Source: Macrocybe gigantea (taxonomy: Eukaryota > Basidiomycota > Agaricomycetes > Agaricales > Callistosporiaceae). Taken from it: a DNA stretch of 20,533 nucleotides. Below are positions 1 to 9,594 of the stretch, one piece after another. Position numbers and translations under genes: made by a program. The stretch covers positions 1 to 20,533 of the forward strand of contig SJRY01000256.1 of assembly GCA_011319805.1 (NCBI GenBank), given 5' to 3'. The notes below the pieces were generated by a model that was not told the DNA's origin, made no database searches, and saw only the letters and a program-made list of their open reading frames with translations. The first letter of the stretch is position 1; every line of letters starts with the position of its first letter.

Positions 1-2
1 GT

Positions 3-648
3 GTTCTCCAAAGACGATCGCCGTCAGCTCTGCGTCTTGTCCGTCGCATCCAGTTCATCCACTGCGCGACGGGGCGACACCGATACCTCAAGTGGATAGG
101 CTTCACGCTGAAGCCTCGGACGTCGAAGGTCAAGTACGTCAAGTTCAAGCACTCTGAGACGGGCCAGACGGTCGTGCTGGTGGACACGCCCGGGCTGGAC
201 GCACAGAGCTCGTCCGAGCGGCTCGTTCTCGCGTCGATAGCCAAGTGGCTGCAGACCAGGTCAGTCTCTTGTTGTTTTTTTTTTTTTTTTTAATTTAGCC
301 ACCATCGGACTGAGGCGGTCAGAGGAGCAGGTATGGCGGAGCGCGAGGTGGCTGGGATCGTGTACCTGCACCGAATCACGGACAACCGGATGACGCGTCA
401 TCGGACAGGAGCGTGCGCGTTCAGGTGCCTGCTCGAGGGACAGGAGATGCGGCGCGTCGTGCTCTGCACGTCGATGTGGAGCGATCTGAGGGACGAGCGG
501 ATCGGGAGCCGGAGAGAGAACGAGCTCAAGGGCCGAGAGTGGAAGCAGATGATCGACCAAGGGGCCAAGGTGCTGCGGTTTTATGCGACGAGAGGGGACG
601 GCGAACGCTATCATAGACAGCGTCGTGTACAACCGAGTCGGGCTGTGA
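3..648 (+). pseudogene. AIG1-like P-loop GTPase, 5'-truncated copy 1
   Basis: This is the middle and end of a GTP-binding domain; the P-loop lies before the window. Frame 3 runs from base 3 to 259 and contains ETGQTVVLVDTPGLD, with DTPG as the G3 (Walker B) motif. A gtcagt donor follows at 260. The next exon reads AGIVYLHRITDNRM and then VVLCTSMWSDLRDE, which resembles the TxMW block after G3 in fungal AIG1-like GTPases. The acceptor is unclear: the tag at 296-298 keeps the frame but leaves a 39-nt intron, while the cag at 328-330 gives a normal 71-nt intron but needs one base less near 336. A second frame change near 594-600 (GGGG run) is needed to reach the family-like tail NAIIDSVV, ending at tga 646-648. 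Family placement is fairly sure; whether the gene is functional is doubtful. The biological role of these GTPases in fungi is not known from sequence. Confidence 0.6.
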
Positions 649-795
649 TTGTTCGCGAGAGTGTGCATCGATGTTGATATCGATATCGGTGTTATGACGG
701 CCACGCCGTCGCAGCGTGTTCCAGGCATATAATAATACTTGCACAGATATGCGGTCAGTCTGCGCTGATTGTGACATCATCAAACTCACTCGCAC

Positions 796-1302
796 ATGTC
801 TGCAAGCGACGTTGTCATTGCGTGAGTGGATATTGTTATTGTTATTTTGCGCGTATCACCCGAGCGCTCAGCGCTCAACGCTCACAGGGTGTTGGGAAAG
901 TCTGGCGCTGGAAAAAGCACGGTACGGCCTGCAATGCTCGGATCCAAAAAAAAGAAAGAAAAGTTTGAGGGCGGTATGCAGTTTATACACTCGGTGACGG
1001 ACAGCATCAGGGCTGGATAGGAAAGCTGCTGAAGCCACGTACGACAGAGATCAAGATGGCGCGTTACACGCATCCGCAGACGGGGCAGAGCATCGTGTTT
1101 GTGGACACGCCGGGGATAGACGGAGTGCAGAGGTCAGAGGTGATGATTCTGGCGTCGATCGGGAGTTGGCTGAGGGACAAGTGAGTGGCCGTGTTCGTCG
1201 CGAGACGCGTCCTGACAGGGACATGTTGAAACCAGCTACGGGGACCAAAAAAAGCTATCAGGGATCATACACTGCTGCGGCTGGTCACTGGAACCGTTAT
1301 AA
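796..1302 (+). pseudogene. AIG1-like P-loop GTPase, truncated copy 2
   Basis: A second copy with an intact beginning. Exon 1 (796-821) reads MSASDVVI and ends in gtgagt. The 66-nt intron (822-887) ends in ctcacag, and exon 2 opens in phase with VLGKSGAGKST, a textbook P-loop (G1). About 35 codons on, QFIHS aligns with QFIHC of copy 1. A one-base loss near 1008-1011 shifts the frame, after which GWIGKLLKPRT and FVDTPGID (G3) follow, parallel to copy 1. The donor gtgagt at 1181 and a 55-nt intron (1181-1235) lead into exon 3, NYGDQKKLSGIIH, the counterpart of AGIVYLH. Homology then stops, the frame ends at taa 1300-1302, and the sequence turns AT-rich. So the copy has a start, G1 and G3 but lacks the second half of the G domain. 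Confidence 0.65.
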
Positions 1303-2060
1303 AAACTAATTAAATTACATGTCTTCTTTTTTTTTTAAATTTTCAATAGGAGCAATCTAAAGCAAATGATATATTGATCCAGTGGAAAAATACAAAGAAA
1401 ACAATACCTATCCACAAATTTTTCTGCATGAAAAATGTAATATTTATACATGGGTAGAGATATGTAATAAACATTTCATTTTAAAAATAACATATACTGC
1501 ACAGTTCTATCTCAGCCTTATTCCTGTGAAAAATGAATATAGAAATATACTGTTTTTGCATGCGAAAAATCAACTAAATAAATGAATAATTTATCCGCGC
1601 GATACAGCGCAGAATATACCAATCGCGTCGCTCATCGCGTCGAAGCATCGCCCGATGAGCGCCTACCCAGCGAGGCGATGACTGCGCATTCGCCAGCGCT
1701 CCGAACATCCTTGATTTAGTAGTGCGCGCGTAATAGTCGGTGAGGAGGCGAAGACATGTGGCGCGAAGAGCCTGGGGTTGGGGCTGCGATGGGCGGAGAC
1801 GTGCTCGGGAGTGAGCCTATGCTAGAGCGGAGTGGCGACGAGGCAGCACCGGCCTGTGGAGGGGTTGGTAGTGCGCCCTCGGTGTCATCGTGCCGCGACG
1901 AGGCCAGGTAGTAAAACGAGAGGAAACGACCGCCGCGCGCCTCCTTGTGAACTGGTTTCTGCTGCCTGTGTGGGTGGTCAGATTGCGAGTCATCGTCCAT
2001 CGTCCATCGTCACATCCTGCAAACCACAAAAGACACGCTCAAACTCACAACGCGCTCTCA
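1303..2060. other. gene-free stretch, AT-rich block then GC-rich DNA
   Basis: From about 1300 to 1595 the sequence is strongly AT-rich, with homopolymer tracts and one 67-codon ORF (1382-1585) of biased composition and no recognisable motif. Both sides are much richer in GC. The composition break coincides with the point where GTPase copy 2 stops resembling copy 1, which suggests an insertion or rearrangement. From 1600 on, the DNA is GC-rich with a 9-bp inverted repeat (1629-1637 / 1653-1661). I see no gene here. Confidence 0.5.
1629..1661. repeat. 9-bp inverted repeat
   Basis: cgctcatcg at 1629-1637 is matched by cgatgagcg at 1653-1661 with a 15-nt spacer, just after the AT-rich block. It could form a small hairpin. 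No function is assigned. Confidence 0.4.
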
Positions 2061-2443
2061 ATGCAAATTTTCTACTTCGACGAAATCCCTGGAAGCCAAC
2101 GCGATGAAACGCGCGACAGGGTAATTGAAGCGCTAGAGACGCACGGGGAAGCGATTTCCATTCGTTTCAATTCGGAGCGCGTCGACTGGGTGGTCATGTA
2201 AGTGACTTTCACTTTTTATAATATCAATTGCAAGATAAATCGCCTACCTTAAGGGGCGCGCTGCACTGGTCTAGAGGGAACGCGTGGCACTGGACTGTGC
2301 GAGGATTCGTCAACGGTCGTGCGCGGGCGACACTTCACGTTTATCCTGCGGGACAGGACGCCGAGTGCTTTTTTAACGGAGGAAAAAAGTGGGGACGTAA
2401 AGGGCGCACTATGAATGTATATGAAATGTGCAATGTACTTTGA
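2061..2443 (+). CDS. two-exon orphan protein, 108 aa
   Basis: Start ATG 2061 (MQIFYFDEIPGSQRDE), stop tga 2441-2443. Exon 1 (2061-2197) ends in phase 2 before gtaagt. The intron 2198-2253 is 56 nt and ends in a pyrimidine-rich stretch plus cttaag. Exon 2 (2254-2443) continues in frame with GALHWSRGNAWHWTVRGF and ends in a basic, glycine/lysine-rich tail. Exon 1 is acidic and exon 2 is rich in W, R and G. There is no signal peptide, membrane segment or known motif. The clean donor/acceptor pair that joins two open frames is the main evidence. An antisense ORF of similar extent overlaps exon 2 and cannot be fully excluded as the real signal. Function unknown. Confidence 0.45.
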
Positions 2444-2827
2444 AATGGGACAATAAGGACGACGCGCACCGCAGGACTGAACCGGCAATAGTGAGAATGA
2501 CTGTGCCATAAAATGTCGCGCGTGTCAATTCCAATTAACCGCGCTTCGGAAGTTCGTCGCACGCACTGGAATGGCGTGCGATCCATTGGTGGATGCGTTC
2601 GCAATAACAAGAGCATCAAACCGCCAAACAGGTGTGTACTGGCGCGCGATAGGCATTGTTGGGGAATATGAAAGTTATTATTATCGCATTCCGGCGGGGA
2701 TGGTGAGCCCGACTTGAATGTCACTACAACTCTGAGGAGGGAACGTCGGGGAATAGAAACGAAGCTATGTTTGTGGACGAACAGGATCTCACTGGATGCG
2801 ACACCGCAGCATACGTCATCATCGCCG
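2444..2827. other. no convincing gene
   Basis: Between the 108-aa orphan and the minus-strand membrane-protein exons I find only short or overlapping ORFs with no domain, splice pattern or repeat that I can support. Confidence 0.4.
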
Positions 2828-3395
2828 CTACGCAGCAGGCGCGGCAGTTGGGGCAAATGCACTGGGATGGTCAGCGGCGGGTCCAGCGTCGTTTTCGGAG
2901 CTCCGGTAGCCATAGGCGTATTCATACGCATCGTCCTATACACAGTCATGGCCGTATCTATAACCATGGGCATAGGCGGAGCCGACGACCAAGAATAAGA
3001 CAAAGAGCGTGTCGATTTCGTCGTTGCGACGGTGAAAAGGACAGCAACACGCAATACACATACGTCCAGAGCCTGATGCGCATCGCGGCACGGGCCTCTG
3101 CTTTCCCAGTGTCGCAACACACACAGAATGGCGAAGCCTAGTAGACGAACCACTCAGATGCCTATCTGCTGTGACCAGAGTTGTCGGTCATGCGTACGAG
3201 CAGCGCGCTGTCCATACTTCGAGGCCTATATGAGTGGTTGTGATCGGTTGATGGCAGCAGTGGAAGGGCTAAGAGTAGTCTGCCGACACTTCCATGCATT
3301 GCAGTGGCACAGGCACCGATCACGGCACATAAAGTAATAAGGACGAGCGCTCCAAGTTGAAGTGCGACCTGCTCGACGCGACGCTTGAGCTGGTG
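2828..3395 (-). CDS. C-terminal exons of a probable small membrane protein
   Basis: Three exons on the minus strand join in phase: 3395-3218, 3152-3064 and 2935-2828. The introns are 65 nt (donor gtatgg, acceptor ctgag) and 128 nt (donor gtatgt, acceptor tgtatag). The first exon encodes LKRRVEQVALQLGALVL followed by a hydrophobic run ending ACATAM, a likely membrane segment with a basic cytosolic side. The second starts with hydrophobic VRLLGFAILCVLRHW. The third is a tyrosine/glycine then alanine/proline-rich tail (DDAYEYAYGYRSS ... PTAAPAA) ending at TAG 2830-2828. Alternating hydrophobic segments and a polar tail fit a multi-pass protein such as the fungal MARVEL type, but no diagnostic motif is visible. 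The N-terminal exon(s) were not found upstream (a tag acceptor lies at 3396-3398). Exon boundaries are provisional. Confidence 0.35.
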
Positions 3396-5715
3396 CTATT
3401 TCCATGTGGTGCAGGCTCGTGCGGTAGCTTTTCCGCGTGTTGCCCTGCCGGTCGATGATGAGGATTCAGTCGTAATCTGGGTGTCGGAAAAAGATAAATC
3501 AGCATTCATTGAAAGAAAAGGAACGTGCTTCGTGCTTCAGATAAGCGAACTTAACTCGAAGTCCATGACGTGCACCAGCTCGAATGTTCGGCGACACATA
3601 TGGAACTGTCATCATCATACTCCACTCGCCAGTCCTCTCTCAGGCGAAATTCACAATCCTGCTAGAGATGTTAGTCACTACTTCAAGATAGACAGGAACG
3701 GCGATGACATCGTCAGTCCCTTGATCCACGTGCTTGCATGCACGAGTTGCGCTGACGGCGTCTTGGCTCCTCACTGAACACTATGACGAGCCGGTTGAGA
3801 TGAATGTGGTGCCAAGGTCTACGGATGGTATAAGCGGTCCAAGGCGTAATCGAAAATGCTAGAGACATAACTTTGACTCACAATAAGACATGGTCTGTAG
3901 GCAAGCGCAAGGTCATAACGGCGAATGCGTGCTTCGCATCGTACGCCCCATTCCGGGATAGGTTCAAAGCCGAAATGAAGACACGTGGTGGACATTATTC
4001 TTAGACGATTATGTGGTCAAGGAGCACTCTCCTACTGCTCCGAACTGCGCTCTAGTGGACGCTCATCTTCCGGCTGCTGACCTTTATTCATCACTTCAAT
4101 CGTGCAAGAGAAATAATACGGAAAACGAAACACAGGATCATTGTTAGTGCTTGACAGAGACGTGGACTATTGAAATCTAACCTTGTGCTGCACCTATCTA
4201 CGACAGTGCGAAGACTGACCCTACCCGCACGATTCCTCTGAAGCCAGATTGACCAGAAATGAAATGGCGGAGCGCATCGCGACTTTCGTTCAAGCAGTGC
4301 TGCTCCCGCGTCTGATGCGGTCCGCACCAAACGCGGGAAGCACAGATGTATCTGAAGCCGGTTTAGCAGCGACTCGATGCTCGATGCTTTCCCATAGCAC
4401 ACGTGACATGTAGCTGGCCCCTTATCATGAGCACGCGTCTCGAACAGCGTGTCAGCGGATGCATATCAGAAACTGAATCTTCGGCACATCTTCTGACTAG
4501 AAACACATGACAATTGAGACAATGAAGTAAAGGCCACTCGAATATGAGGTACATACGTCGCATGCTTAATGGAAGAGCAGAACCCCAATGTATACACAAG
4601 CATTTCGATATATACAATATGATGAACATTGTGTAACGGATACTACGCTAGAAAAATTCTGGGCTGACAAATCGCTTGCATGCACAGTTTTTGAAGGTAG
4701 CGGCATGGCCGATATGCGATATGCGCGAGGTTGCCATACAGAAGGCACACACAAGCAGACGATTAGCTCTGCTTGGTGGATACTCCCCATTCGCATCACC
4801 AAATCGCGCACTGTCGCATGTGAGATCACACGTCCAATCACTTTGTTACACTTGCGATGCCTATTGATTATTATGTTATGCTGCATGCAGACGTTTGTCA
4901 ATAGTACAGCAAGGCGCCCAATCCCACTTTAGCTGTACAACGTCGTCCCTAAATACACGAACTCTGTTAGGGCAACCGCTGAGGACGACCTGGACGCGAT
5001 GCGCGATACGCGCGAGGGGTGAACCTAGAGGGGAAACCTAAGCATGTATTGGTAGCCTAGTATGTACACCGACTTACCTAGAGGGGAAACCTAAGAGAAC
5101 ACTCTAAGGATCCCCTCTAGTGTGCTAGGGTGCTACCTAGCTATATATTATAATACACGAGACGGACACGCGGAGGAGGACATGAGGCGGGAGCGAGGCG
5201 CGTAAACGAGCTTGTTTGGATGCGGAGTGATGCGACGCGCACGCGACGCGAAATCGCGCGCGAGCGACTAACTGAGGGGCGTCGGCTCGTGCGCTTCGCG
5301 TTGTGCGCGCTCGCGTCGCGTTGTCGAGGGGACTTGAGTGCAGAAAACGGGATGTCCCCTGACACTCACACGTGCCGTCACCTTGACCCATCCCTGCGAT
5401 CGCATCGTATCGTTCACATTTTCACTTGTCTCCTGTATTATGCATAGCTTAGTGCAAAATGCTTCTGAGGGGGGTATTCAGAATGCCTGGTCGCCATTGG
5501 TCACATCCATGCACTCACAATCGCATAGCCTCAACAGATGGTTGGCACAGATGGCTAGACATGTTGCAAGGCGAGTGCCCTTGCTACACTACTGATATAA
5601 CTAAGAACATGGGCTGATCATTGCAAATGTACGGTATTGTCTTGTGGCGATAGTTACACTCGAAACAGTAAATGGACAAGTAAGACTATCATGCAACGAT
5701 GAAGGGTGTAATACT
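3396..5715. other. long stretch without a convincing gene
   Basis: About 2.3 kb with many short overlapping ORFs on both strands and no domain I recognise. The 130-codon frame at 3385-3777 begins at TTG and has no clear motif. Frames near 4566-4932 are antisense to each other. CpG-rich low-complexity DNA lies at about 5220-5320. The only clear structure is the repeat cluster at 5023-5120. N-terminal exon(s) of the membrane-protein gene at 2828-3395 may lie in the first few hundred bases. Confidence 0.4.
5023..5120. repeat. 20-bp direct repeat pair plus inverted partner
   Basis: The 20-mer acctagaggggaaacctaag occurs exactly at 5023-5042 and 5076-5095, 53 nt apart. The core ctagagggga is present in inverted form as tcccctctag at 5111-5120, so the second copy and this site could pair as a hairpin. 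Further ctag-rich fragments follow up to about 5145. It may be the terminus of a small non-autonomous element or a decayed satellite; neither can be shown from one locus. Confidence 0.6.
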
Positions 5716-7704
5716 TCAACTGGCAGCAACGGATGCAGTAGTATCGACTTTGAAAACCTCTTCCACCCGACTCGATCCCGTTTCATATAGGGCTGGTACC
5801 TCGGAAATGGAAGTGAATTCATGACTGTGAGCGCCCTCATTGCTTGGAGCTGCTCCGGAGCCAGACGAAATTACACCGTCGTTTGAGGGTTGACCATCAT
5901 GCCGGGAAGTCGCATGGTGGTTGCCTAGCCATTTTTGATTCGTCCATGCGAATGTATCAGTGTCGCGTATGTCAAAATCATCGGCACTCTCCCTCGCTCT
6001 GATGAGGGCAATTGCCCTGTGGTACCTGCGAGGCAGGTCTTCCTGCGATTCAGATGCCAATGCGATAAGACGCTGTGTATCTTGCATGTACTCGATATCT
6101 GGCGCATCGCGATTCGAAGAGAACAACGCCTCGGTATCCCTGGACGAAGGCACAACCGGTGGATGTCCGAAAACCTGGATGGTCGTGTAAGCAACTTGAA
6201 TCAAGATATAAATTTTACGCTACCTTCCAAAATAATGGCGCCCAATTTGAGTAACTCGCCAGGATCACAATAAACATAACAATGGCATTAAATATCCACT
6301 GCGCGTGGATATGGTCCCCCACTTTAAGGGCTTTGTCTTCGCGATTTCGACCTCTATCGCGCAATGCGACTTCAGAGCGCGACTGAGATGAATTCTGGTT
6401 AGCACGTACATCGCGGATAAAGAAATAGATGTCACCTTTTTCTCCCATAAGTAAAGAGACGGTCTTTCTGATGTTGAGGCGCCCACAATTATATGCTTTA
6501 CACCCGGAATCGCCATTGCTGCGACGCAGTGCATCCTCCCTCCATCTAGCGCACAGTATTTGATTAGATAGTAGATGAAAGGGTGTAGAGGGTTTACCGT
6601 CCGTTGCCTCTAGCGTTTGCCGCGACACTCCTGTTGCAAGGTCAACAACATGGACCTTATTGAGAGTGCTTCCGCAAACAAGCACCGCCATGTCTTCAGC
6701 GAAAACACATTGACGGGTGAAACGCCGTGTGTCGCCGAGTTTGACTGACATCATTAACTTTATGGTTGGGAAGTGGTAGATGTCGAAATGTCCGGCCTTC
6801 AGATTGTGAACAGCGAGTTTGCTTCCATCAGGAGATAGAGTCGCGTCTCCTCTAGGCGTAACTGTGAATGAGGGCAGAGCATGAAATAGTTCGACTTACA
6901 TCCCCCCTATAACTGACTGCTTCCAGAGGTCATTCGAGGTAATAGCATCCTTGCATGTGCTGCGAACGCATAAGAAGAGGCGCAGGGAACAGTTTGATTA
7001 TGCGAACTAACATTTCTCCATTTTCCAAGGAATGCACGACAATATTCTCGTTTTCAGGACCATAGAAAAGCACTCCGCGTGGTATAGCGCAATCTAAATT
7101 ACTTGTCCAGAGCGCAGAGAGCGAACCTGTATTTGCAATGTTAGAAAAATATAGAAAGTACTGATGTGATTGGTACTGCCTCTGGGGTCCACTTCGAACA
7201 GCTTCAGAATACCTGCATGACTAGCAACAGCAAGGCGATGGTTTGCATCGTCAAAGGCTACAGATTCGACAATGTCGTTGAAGTCAAAGGCATGATAGTG
7301 CTTATAATCTGTCGAAATCGGCTGCCGACATGCGATTAACACGTCGATCATAGAGGCGACGCGCTGTTCAACTCACATTCAGGTCCGTCTTGACCGGTGC
7401 TATAGTAATGACCCCTCTCACGGATCCTATGCACAAAAAAGAGCGCCCGGTCTCGATCCAGCTCAGCGTTGCGATTTGACCCCATTCTCTGCTCCACAAA
7501 TGCTGTATACACTTCAGATCCTCAAGGTCCCAGACCCAGAGGTACCCGTCGTCACCTAGTTTGTCATGATATCAGTGCATCCGATGCGTGCACAACATTT
7601 AACATACCACCACTGAGCAATGATCGCCCGTCTTTGAAAAATAATAATGCATTTACACCACCTTGCGAACCTTTCAATTCACCTCGAAATGTGTATGCAG
7701 CCAT
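5716..7704 (-). CDS. WD40-repeat protein with C-terminal membrane segment, 525 aa
   Basis: Complete nine-exon gene. Start ATG 7704 (MAAYTFRGELKG), stop TGA 5718-5716. Exons: 7704-7608, 7555-7377, 7321-7177, 7126-7012, 6959-6900, 6851-6598, 6545-6436, 6382-6224 and 6174-5716. The introns are 48-55 nt, all GT-AG, and phases match throughout (1578 nt). Beta-propeller features include GGDDGYLWVWDLEDLK (about residues 32-47, the W-D end of the first blade), HAGILKLFEVD, TLSPDGSKLAVHN, VLVCGSTLNKVHVVDLATG and the blade ending SLYLWEKK. Residues about 349-372, starting WIFNAIVMFIVILASYSNW, form one membrane segment. It is followed by a polar, serine-rich tail of about 150 residues. WD40 proteins are scaffolds; a membrane-anchored propeller suggests a role at an internal membrane, but the partner is unknown. 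Intron 3 could instead use a GC donor six bases upstream. The gene is divergent from the orphan at 8066 across a 361-bp gap. Confidence 0.8.
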
Positions 7705-8065
7705 CTAGCGCGAATAGCGTTTTAGTCGAAGGAAGATTCCTTGAATGGTGACATACCCGTTAAACAACGATATGTGTTGAGTGCGGTAATTTGTGCCAAG
7801 AGCGTTCCATAAATGCCGGGCTTTTATGCGCCTCTTGATAAAGAATGTCGGTTTGAGACTGAAAGATACATCAAGCAAGTCGGACAAGTGGCAACGCCTT
7901 TCTTCCTTTCTTTCATGATGCTCCCGTCCTGTTATGCAGACCCTTTCACCTGCTCGATGTCGTAGCTTATATGCCGAGACAAAGGTGCAACTTATACACC
8001 TGCCAGCCTCCTTTATCAGTTTGCGCCAGGTGGGCCAACATTTGCATTTATGGTTTTCATTGTTT
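7705..8065. promoter_or_regulatory. shared intergenic region of two divergent genes
   Basis: 361 bp separate the start codons of the minus-strand WD40 gene and the plus-strand orphan, so both promoters probably lie here. ORFs cross it on both strands but look like by-products. No clear TATA box or factor site was identified. Confidence 0.35.
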
Positions 8066-8885
8066 ATGCTACGGTCGCATGCGATTACGCGACGTGTTTT
8101 GAGGACATATAAAGAGATGAAACGCGACAAGAGTGTGCCAAAGAATATGGCATATTACATTCAGCGACACTATCCTCTACTGACGTCGCGCATAGAGTTT
8201 ATGCCATCAGCCGACCCGCCTATGCCGATTACGACGTCGCGCATCGAGTTCACAGACTCTACTATTCTCGGACGACCCGAGCCACTTGATAATGGGGGAC
8301 CAAGCAATCGCCATCCGAGTTGTGAGGATGGGAACGGAAACGCTAGGCCACCGCTTGGCACGGCCCGCCCATCACACGGAGATACAGAGCTTAAAAAGAT
8401 TCCGAAACCACCTGGGGAGCCTGGTCGCCCTGGGTCAGGCGGGTTTGGCCTGGAGACCATCCTCGTCGATACATACAAGTGGTCTAAAGAAGATGTAGAC
8501 CGTTTGATGGTATGTCAGCCACGCTGGTGTTTGCGCGATATCCTAACTGAGAGCATCAGAATGAAATACGATCAGAAGCGAAGAAAGTCCTTAATATGAC
8601 AATGTCGTTTCGAAGTCAAGACAAGCGTGCAATTGGTCGACTATGTGAAAAGGTACCTGAGTGTGTGACTGAAATTGTCCATAATACTGATAGCCGGACT
8701 AATAGATGATGGAAGAGACCAGATGGCCTACATTACGGCACTACGATGATTGCTGGCCTGTTCGAAGCGCCCTGAAGCTGGTCCTCAAGTATAGATCAGA
8801 AGCGACGCGTCGGCAAAATACTCGACAGAGGAACGTACGTATCGAGGCTGCTCTGAGGGAGTCGAGTTTGGAGTCAGAAGACTGA
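8066..8885 (+). CDS. three-exon orphan protein, 238 aa
   Basis: Start ATG 8066 (MLRSHAITRRVLRTYKEMKR), stop TGA 8883-8885. Exons 8066-8509, 8560-8652 and 8706-8885 are all in phase 0. The introns are 50 nt (gtatgt...tcctaactgagagcatcag, with an excellent ctaac branch site) and 53 nt (gtacct...actaatag). The N-terminus is basic. A proline/glycine-rich middle includes an imperfect internal repeat (TSRIEFMPS / TSRIEFTDS, from an 18-bp DNA repeat at 8182 and 8233). The C-terminal part reads ETILVDTYKWSKEDVDRL, then DKRAIGRLCEK, and WPTLRHYDDCWPVRSALKLV near the end. I do not recognise the family, though the WP...W-P-V-R...L-K end looks conserved in style. In-frame sequence upstream to 7934 is open but has no ATG-led alternative that I prefer. 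It converges on the ORF ending at 8912 with only 26 bp between. Confidence 0.65.
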
Positions 8886-8911
8886 TGTGAGGAGTTCCTG
8901 TAGATCTTTGT

Positions 8912-9571
8912 TCATAGCGAGCAAACGAAATAAATTTTGAGTTCGCGGACAGCTTCAAATGTAGCTACATTCCTTCCAGAATCCAAACACAGAATGTAAA
9001 CCTCTGCCGCAATGCTGAGCATATATCGTCCATTACAGTTGATCATTTGCAATCGTGCACTTGGACCTTGAGTTATATCATGTAGCAATGGAACTCGCTG
9101 AGCTCGTGTCTGACTACTGTTGTAAATGAGATCGCTCTCAATGAGCCTAGCGATCGCATTAATGCTTTGCTGGCGCGTCGCTATCGCGCGTATTTTACTT
9201 GTGACATGCATGGCCGAGGAAATAGAATCATGCCACAACCCCTTCACCACTCTCGATGAATCACACGAGGAGTACCTGGTGCTCATGAAGACACATACAC
9301 GCCTCTTGCCCGCGGTGCCTCTTGCCGTAGAGCTTTCATCGTGCACATTGTCACATGTAGGCACGAGCGACGCGATAGATACGAATAACATCCATGTAGT
9401 TATCGAAATCGTTCTTAAAATAGCCACACTAAAACCTAGATTGCGCTCACATAAAACGATCGAAGGAGCATGGTAGTGTATCTGGACCTCAGTAGTCTCT
9501 CCATCTGCTAGCCTCCTGATGGATTCAGTAACACAGCCCCGGCATCCCACACTGTCGTGACTATTAATCAA
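8912..9571 (-). CDS. unrecognised ORF, possibly a terminal exon
   Basis: A 219-codon frame, unusually long for this region, ending at 8912. It opens at a TTG; the first ATG in frame is well inside, at TWMLFVSIASL, so it may be a last exon whose acceptor is the attaatag near 9555. Visible features are one hydrophobic segment (around GFSVAILRTISITTWMLF) and a C-terminal half with ARLIESDLIYNSSQTRAQRV and MLSIAAEVYILCLDSGRNV. No domain is recognised. It lies 24 nt past the transposase stop on the same strand and could be a second gene of that element or an unrelated remnant. Confidence 0.35.
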   Translation of the reverse strand: MINSHDSVGCRGCVTESIRRLADGETTEVQIHYHAPSIVLCERNLGFSVAILRTISITTWMLFVSIASLVPTCDNVHDESSTARGTAGKRRVCVFMSTRYSSCDSSRVVKGLWHDSISSAMHVTSKIRAIATRQQSINAIARLIESDLIYNSSQTRAQRVPLLHDITQGPSARLQMINCNGRYMLSIAAEVYILCLDSGRNVATFEAVRELKIYFVCSL

Positions 9572-9594
9572 TTGTTTTTATCATTATGGCCATA

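Noticed and set aside
2341..3153. 270-codon minus-strand ORF
   Set aside because: No early conserved motif, low-complexity composition and no ATG start; it overlaps a better spliced plus-strand orphan and a better spliced minus-strand model that uses only part of it.
3385..3777. 130-codon plus-strand ORF
   Set aside because: Starts at TTG, has no ATG early on, no recognisable motif and no supporting splice pattern.
4566..4932. Overlapping ORFs of 111 and 114 codons on opposite strands
   Set aside because: They mirror each other, neither has a domain, and the length is compatible with chance.
5220..5320. CpG-rich low-complexity stretch as a CpG-island promoter
   Set aside because: No supported gene starts beside it; left as unannotated composition.
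7705..8130. 141-codon minus-strand ORF
   Set aside because: Lies across the intergenic region between two well-supported divergent genes and has no motif; probably chance.
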